Shown here: positions 4,893-6,364 of the stretch, piece by piece
Layout of the letters: every line of letters begins with the position of its first letter
Numbering within the stretch: the stretch's first letter is position 1
From: Nitriliruptoraceae bacterium
Lineage (GTDB): Bacteria > Actinomycetota > Nitriliruptoria > Nitriliruptorales > Nitriliruptoraceae
Length of the DNA: 6,364 bases
Reading direction: 5' to 3'
NCBI GenBank assembly: GCA_007121975.1
Contig: SKJO01000268.1
Span: 1 to 6,364, forward strand
Notes under the pieces: model-generated
Database searches by the model: none
What the model was told of the DNA's origin: nothing
Seen by the model: only the letters and a program-made list of their open reading frames with translations
Position numbers and translations under genes: made by a program

Positions 4893-6227
4893 GTGCGACT
4901 GCGGTGGGCGGGATGGTGGGATGACCTGCGGGACTCGCTGTGGCTGATCCCGGCGCTCGGCGTGGTGATCGCGGCGGCGCTGGCCGGGGTGCTCTCTAAC
5001 CTGGAGCCGTTGCCCGACGCGGTGCCCGAGGTGTTCGTCTTCGGCGGCACGCCCGACGGAGCGCGCGCCGTGCTCACCTCGCTGGCCGGTGCGACCATCA
5101 CCGTGGTCGGGCTGGTGTTCTCGCTGACGGTCATCGCCCTGCAGATGGCGGCGTCGCAGTTCACGCCGCGGCTACTGCGAACCTTCCTGCGCGACCGACG
5201 GGTGCAGGTGGTGCTCAGTGGCATGATCGCCTCGGCGGTGTACGCCGTGGGCGTGCTGCGCACCGTGCGGTCCGAGGGCACCGGGGTCGAGCCCTTCGTG
5301 CCGCGCCTGGCGGTCAACGTGGCCCTGCTCTTCTCCTTCGCGGCCGTCGGGCTGCTGGTGTTCTACCTGCACCACGTCACGCGGCGCCTGCGCGTCGACG
5401 TGGTCATGACCGAGATCGTGACGCTGAGCGTGGCGCAACTCACGTCGGTCGACGGCGCTCGGGCCCGGTTGCCCGACGTGCAGGCCCCCGGTCCGCCCGC
5501 CGGCGCCGTCCCCGTCCCGTCCCGCCGCGGGGGCTACCTGCAGTTGGTCGATATCGAGGGACTCGCCCGTGAAGCGCGTCGCCGCGGGATCCGGGTCCGG
5601 GTGCGTCCGGCGCTGGGCACCTGGGTCACGGCCGGCACCACCCTGGCCTGGGTGTGGAGCGACGGGGAGGGTCCCGGTGATCGCGACGCGTTGGCCGGCC
5701 TCGTGCACCGGTGGCTGCACCTGGGCATGGACCGCACCGAGTCGACCGATCTCGCCTTCGGGCTGCGCCAACTGCAGGACGTGGCGACGCGGGCGTTGTC
5801 GCCGGGCCTCAACGACACGTCCACCGCCGTGCTCGCGCTCGGCCAGATGTCCGCGGTGATGTGCAGCTACGCGGCACATCCCCTGGGCGATGACGTGGTC
5901 GAGGACGATGACGGCCACCTGCGTGCCTCGGTCTCCCGACCCGGCTTCGCCGCGTTGCTCGAGCTGGTCGTGGGGCCACCCCGGCGCTACGGAGCCTCGG
6001 ACCCCGAGGTGCTCGCCGCGCTGCTGACCCTGCTGATCGACCTCGCAGAGCAGGTCGCCGACGCCGGCGACCGTGCGGCGGCCGTGCGCGCACAGGTGGA
6101 GCGGGTGCTGGCCACCGCCGCGCTGCCCGACGCGAGGGACCGTGCCCGCATCGAGCACCTCGGCTCGCTCGTCCGCGCGACGCTCGACCACGGGACGCGA
6201 CCGCCGTCGGTCACCAGCGCTTCGTGA
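4893..6227 (+). CDS. DUF2254 family membrane protein (444 aa)
   Basis: Full-length DUF2254 protein (family length about 400-450). The first 165 residues carry four predicted membrane helices: LWLIPALGVVIAAALAGVL (16-34), about 60-85 (LAGATITVVGLVFSLTVIAL), about 104-122 and about 140-160. Helix 2 is followed by QMAASQFTPRLLRTFLRD (84-101), a conserved family stretch. The rest is a large soluble domain, expected in the cytoplasm from the basic residues after helices 2 and 4. Its hallmark is RTESTDLAFGLRQLQDVATR then ALSPGLNDTSTAV (281-313), the best-conserved family block. An Asp-rich loop (GDDVVEDDDG, 332-341) follows. Function is unknown in the family; membrane-anchored sensing or channel-like roles are only guesses. 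Start GTG 4893 has GGAGG 6 nt upstream. Divergent from lgt; its last 17 bases overlap the end of the opposite-strand gene. Confidence 0.9.
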   Translation: MRLRWAGWWDDLRDSLWLIPALGVVIAAALAGVLSNLEPLPDAVPEVFVFGGTPDGARAVLTSLAGATITVVGLVFSLTVIALQMAASQFTPRLLRTFLRDRRVQVVLSGMIASAVYAVGVLRTVRSEGTGVEPFVPRLAVNVALLFSFAAVGLLVFYLHHVTRRLRVDVVMTEIVTLSVAQLTSVDGARARLPDVQAPGPPAGAVPVPSRRGGYLQLVDIEGLAREARRRGIRVRVRPALGTWVTAGTTLAWVWSDGEGPGDRDALAGLVHRWLHLGMDRTESTDLAFGLRQLQDVATRALSPGLNDTSTAVLALGQMSAVMCSYAAHPLGDDVVEDDDGHLRASVSRPGFAALLELVVGPPRRYGASDPEVLAALLTLLIDLAEQVADAGDRAAAVRAQVERVLATAALPDARDRARIEHLGSLVRATLDHGTRPPSVTSAS

Positions 6228-6364
6228 CGGCACGGCCGTGCTCGGCCACCGTCGTCACCTCGGCGTCGTCGAGCCTGCCGGGCAGCGGACGGCGCCCGAT
6301 GCCGGGGGTGTCGGGCACGTCGAGGTGGCCGTCCACCAGCTCGAAGGGCTCGGTGAGGTCCTCG
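6211..6364 (-). CDS. C-terminal end of enolase-superfamily (mandelate racemase/muconate lactonizing type) enzyme, cut by window edge
   Basis: An open minus-strand frame runs from the window end to a TGA at 6211-6213, giving 51 visible residues with nearly all third positions G or C. The stretch PFELVDGHLDVPDTPGIG is the characteristic C-terminal end of the MR/MLE branch of the enolase superfamily (usual form: D-G-x-v-x-V-P-x-x-P-G-L-G). It is followed by a 28-residue tail ending TKRW. The metal-binding and catalytic residues are upstream of the visible part, so the reaction (sugar-acid dehydratase, racemase, cycloisomerase or o-succinylbenzoate synthase type) cannot be told. Its 3' end overlaps the DUF2254 gene by 17 bases, tail to tail. 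No start codon is inside the window, so a start-to-stop scan would miss it. Confidence 0.65.
   Translation of the reverse strand, partial: EDLTEPFELVDGHLDVPDTPGIGRRPLPGRLDDAEVTTVAEHGRAVTKRW
6230..6241. terminator. 12-bp perfect palindrome just after DUF2254 stop
   Basis: GCACGGCCGTGC is a perfect palindrome beginning 3 bases after the DUF2254 stop codon and lying within the last codons of the opposite-strand gene. As RNA it gives only a 4-bp stem with a GGCC loop, so it is weak alone. It is listed because the other two tail-to-tail junctions also carry a perfect dyad at the stop codons. Confidence 0.25.

Noticed and set aside
3970..4947. Plus-strand reading frame (325 aa) opposite lgt
   Set aside because: Low-complexity Gln/Asp/Arg-rich product with no family signature; lgt on the other strand has all its motifs.
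5172..6233. Long minus-strand reading frame (353 aa) opposite the DUF2254 gene
   Set aside because: Composition is rich in Gly, Arg, His and Gln without any recognisable domain; it is the antisense shadow of a clear DUF2254 gene with a strong ribosome-binding site.

Overview
The base composition (very high G+C, nearly every third codon position G or C), the frequent GTG starts and the gene families all point to an actinobacterium (Actinomycetota). I cannot place it more precisely. The window is densely coding: seven genes, two of them cut by the window edges, with no stretch of 300 bases lacking a gene. I see no rRNA, tRNA, CRISPR array, insertion sequence or phage gene.

Layout. (1) 1-653, plus strand: the C-terminal part of a FabD-like malonyl/acyl-CoA:ACP transacylase that has lost the usual catalytic His. 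(2) 658-1068, minus: a universal stress protein (UspA family, variant nucleotide-binding motif). (3) 1150-2922, minus: a 12-helix major facilitator superfamily transporter fused to a C-terminal cyclic-nucleotide-binding domain; the stress protein lies just downstream of it on the same strand and may be co-transcribed or have its own promoter. (4) 3025-3774, plus: a DUF2071 (YqjF-like) protein, divergent from the transporter across a gap with a perfect 19-bp dyad. (5) 3787-4755, minus: prolipoprotein diacylglyceryl transferase (lgt) with an acidic tail built from a 9-bp tandem repeat. (6) 4893-6227, plus: a DUF2254 membrane protein, divergent from lgt across a gap with a second dyad. (7) 6211-6364, minus: the extreme C-terminus of an enolase-superfamily (mandelate racemase/muconate lactonizing type) enzyme, overlapping the end of the DUF2254 gene.

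The genes alternate in orientation, giving three tail-to-tail junctions and two divergent promoter regions. All three tail-to-tail junctions carry a perfect GC-rich palindrome or hairpin at or within a few bases of the stop codons, consistent with compact bidirectional terminators without T-tracts. The genes do not form one pathway: lgt is a housekeeping lipoprotein-maturation enzyme, the FabD-like protein belongs to fatty-acid or polyketide chemistry, and the transporter plus stress protein could form a small stress-linked unit. I find no defence or mobile system. The points most worth following are the transporter-cNMP fusion, the His-less FabD homologue, the repeat-built Lgt tail and the dyads.
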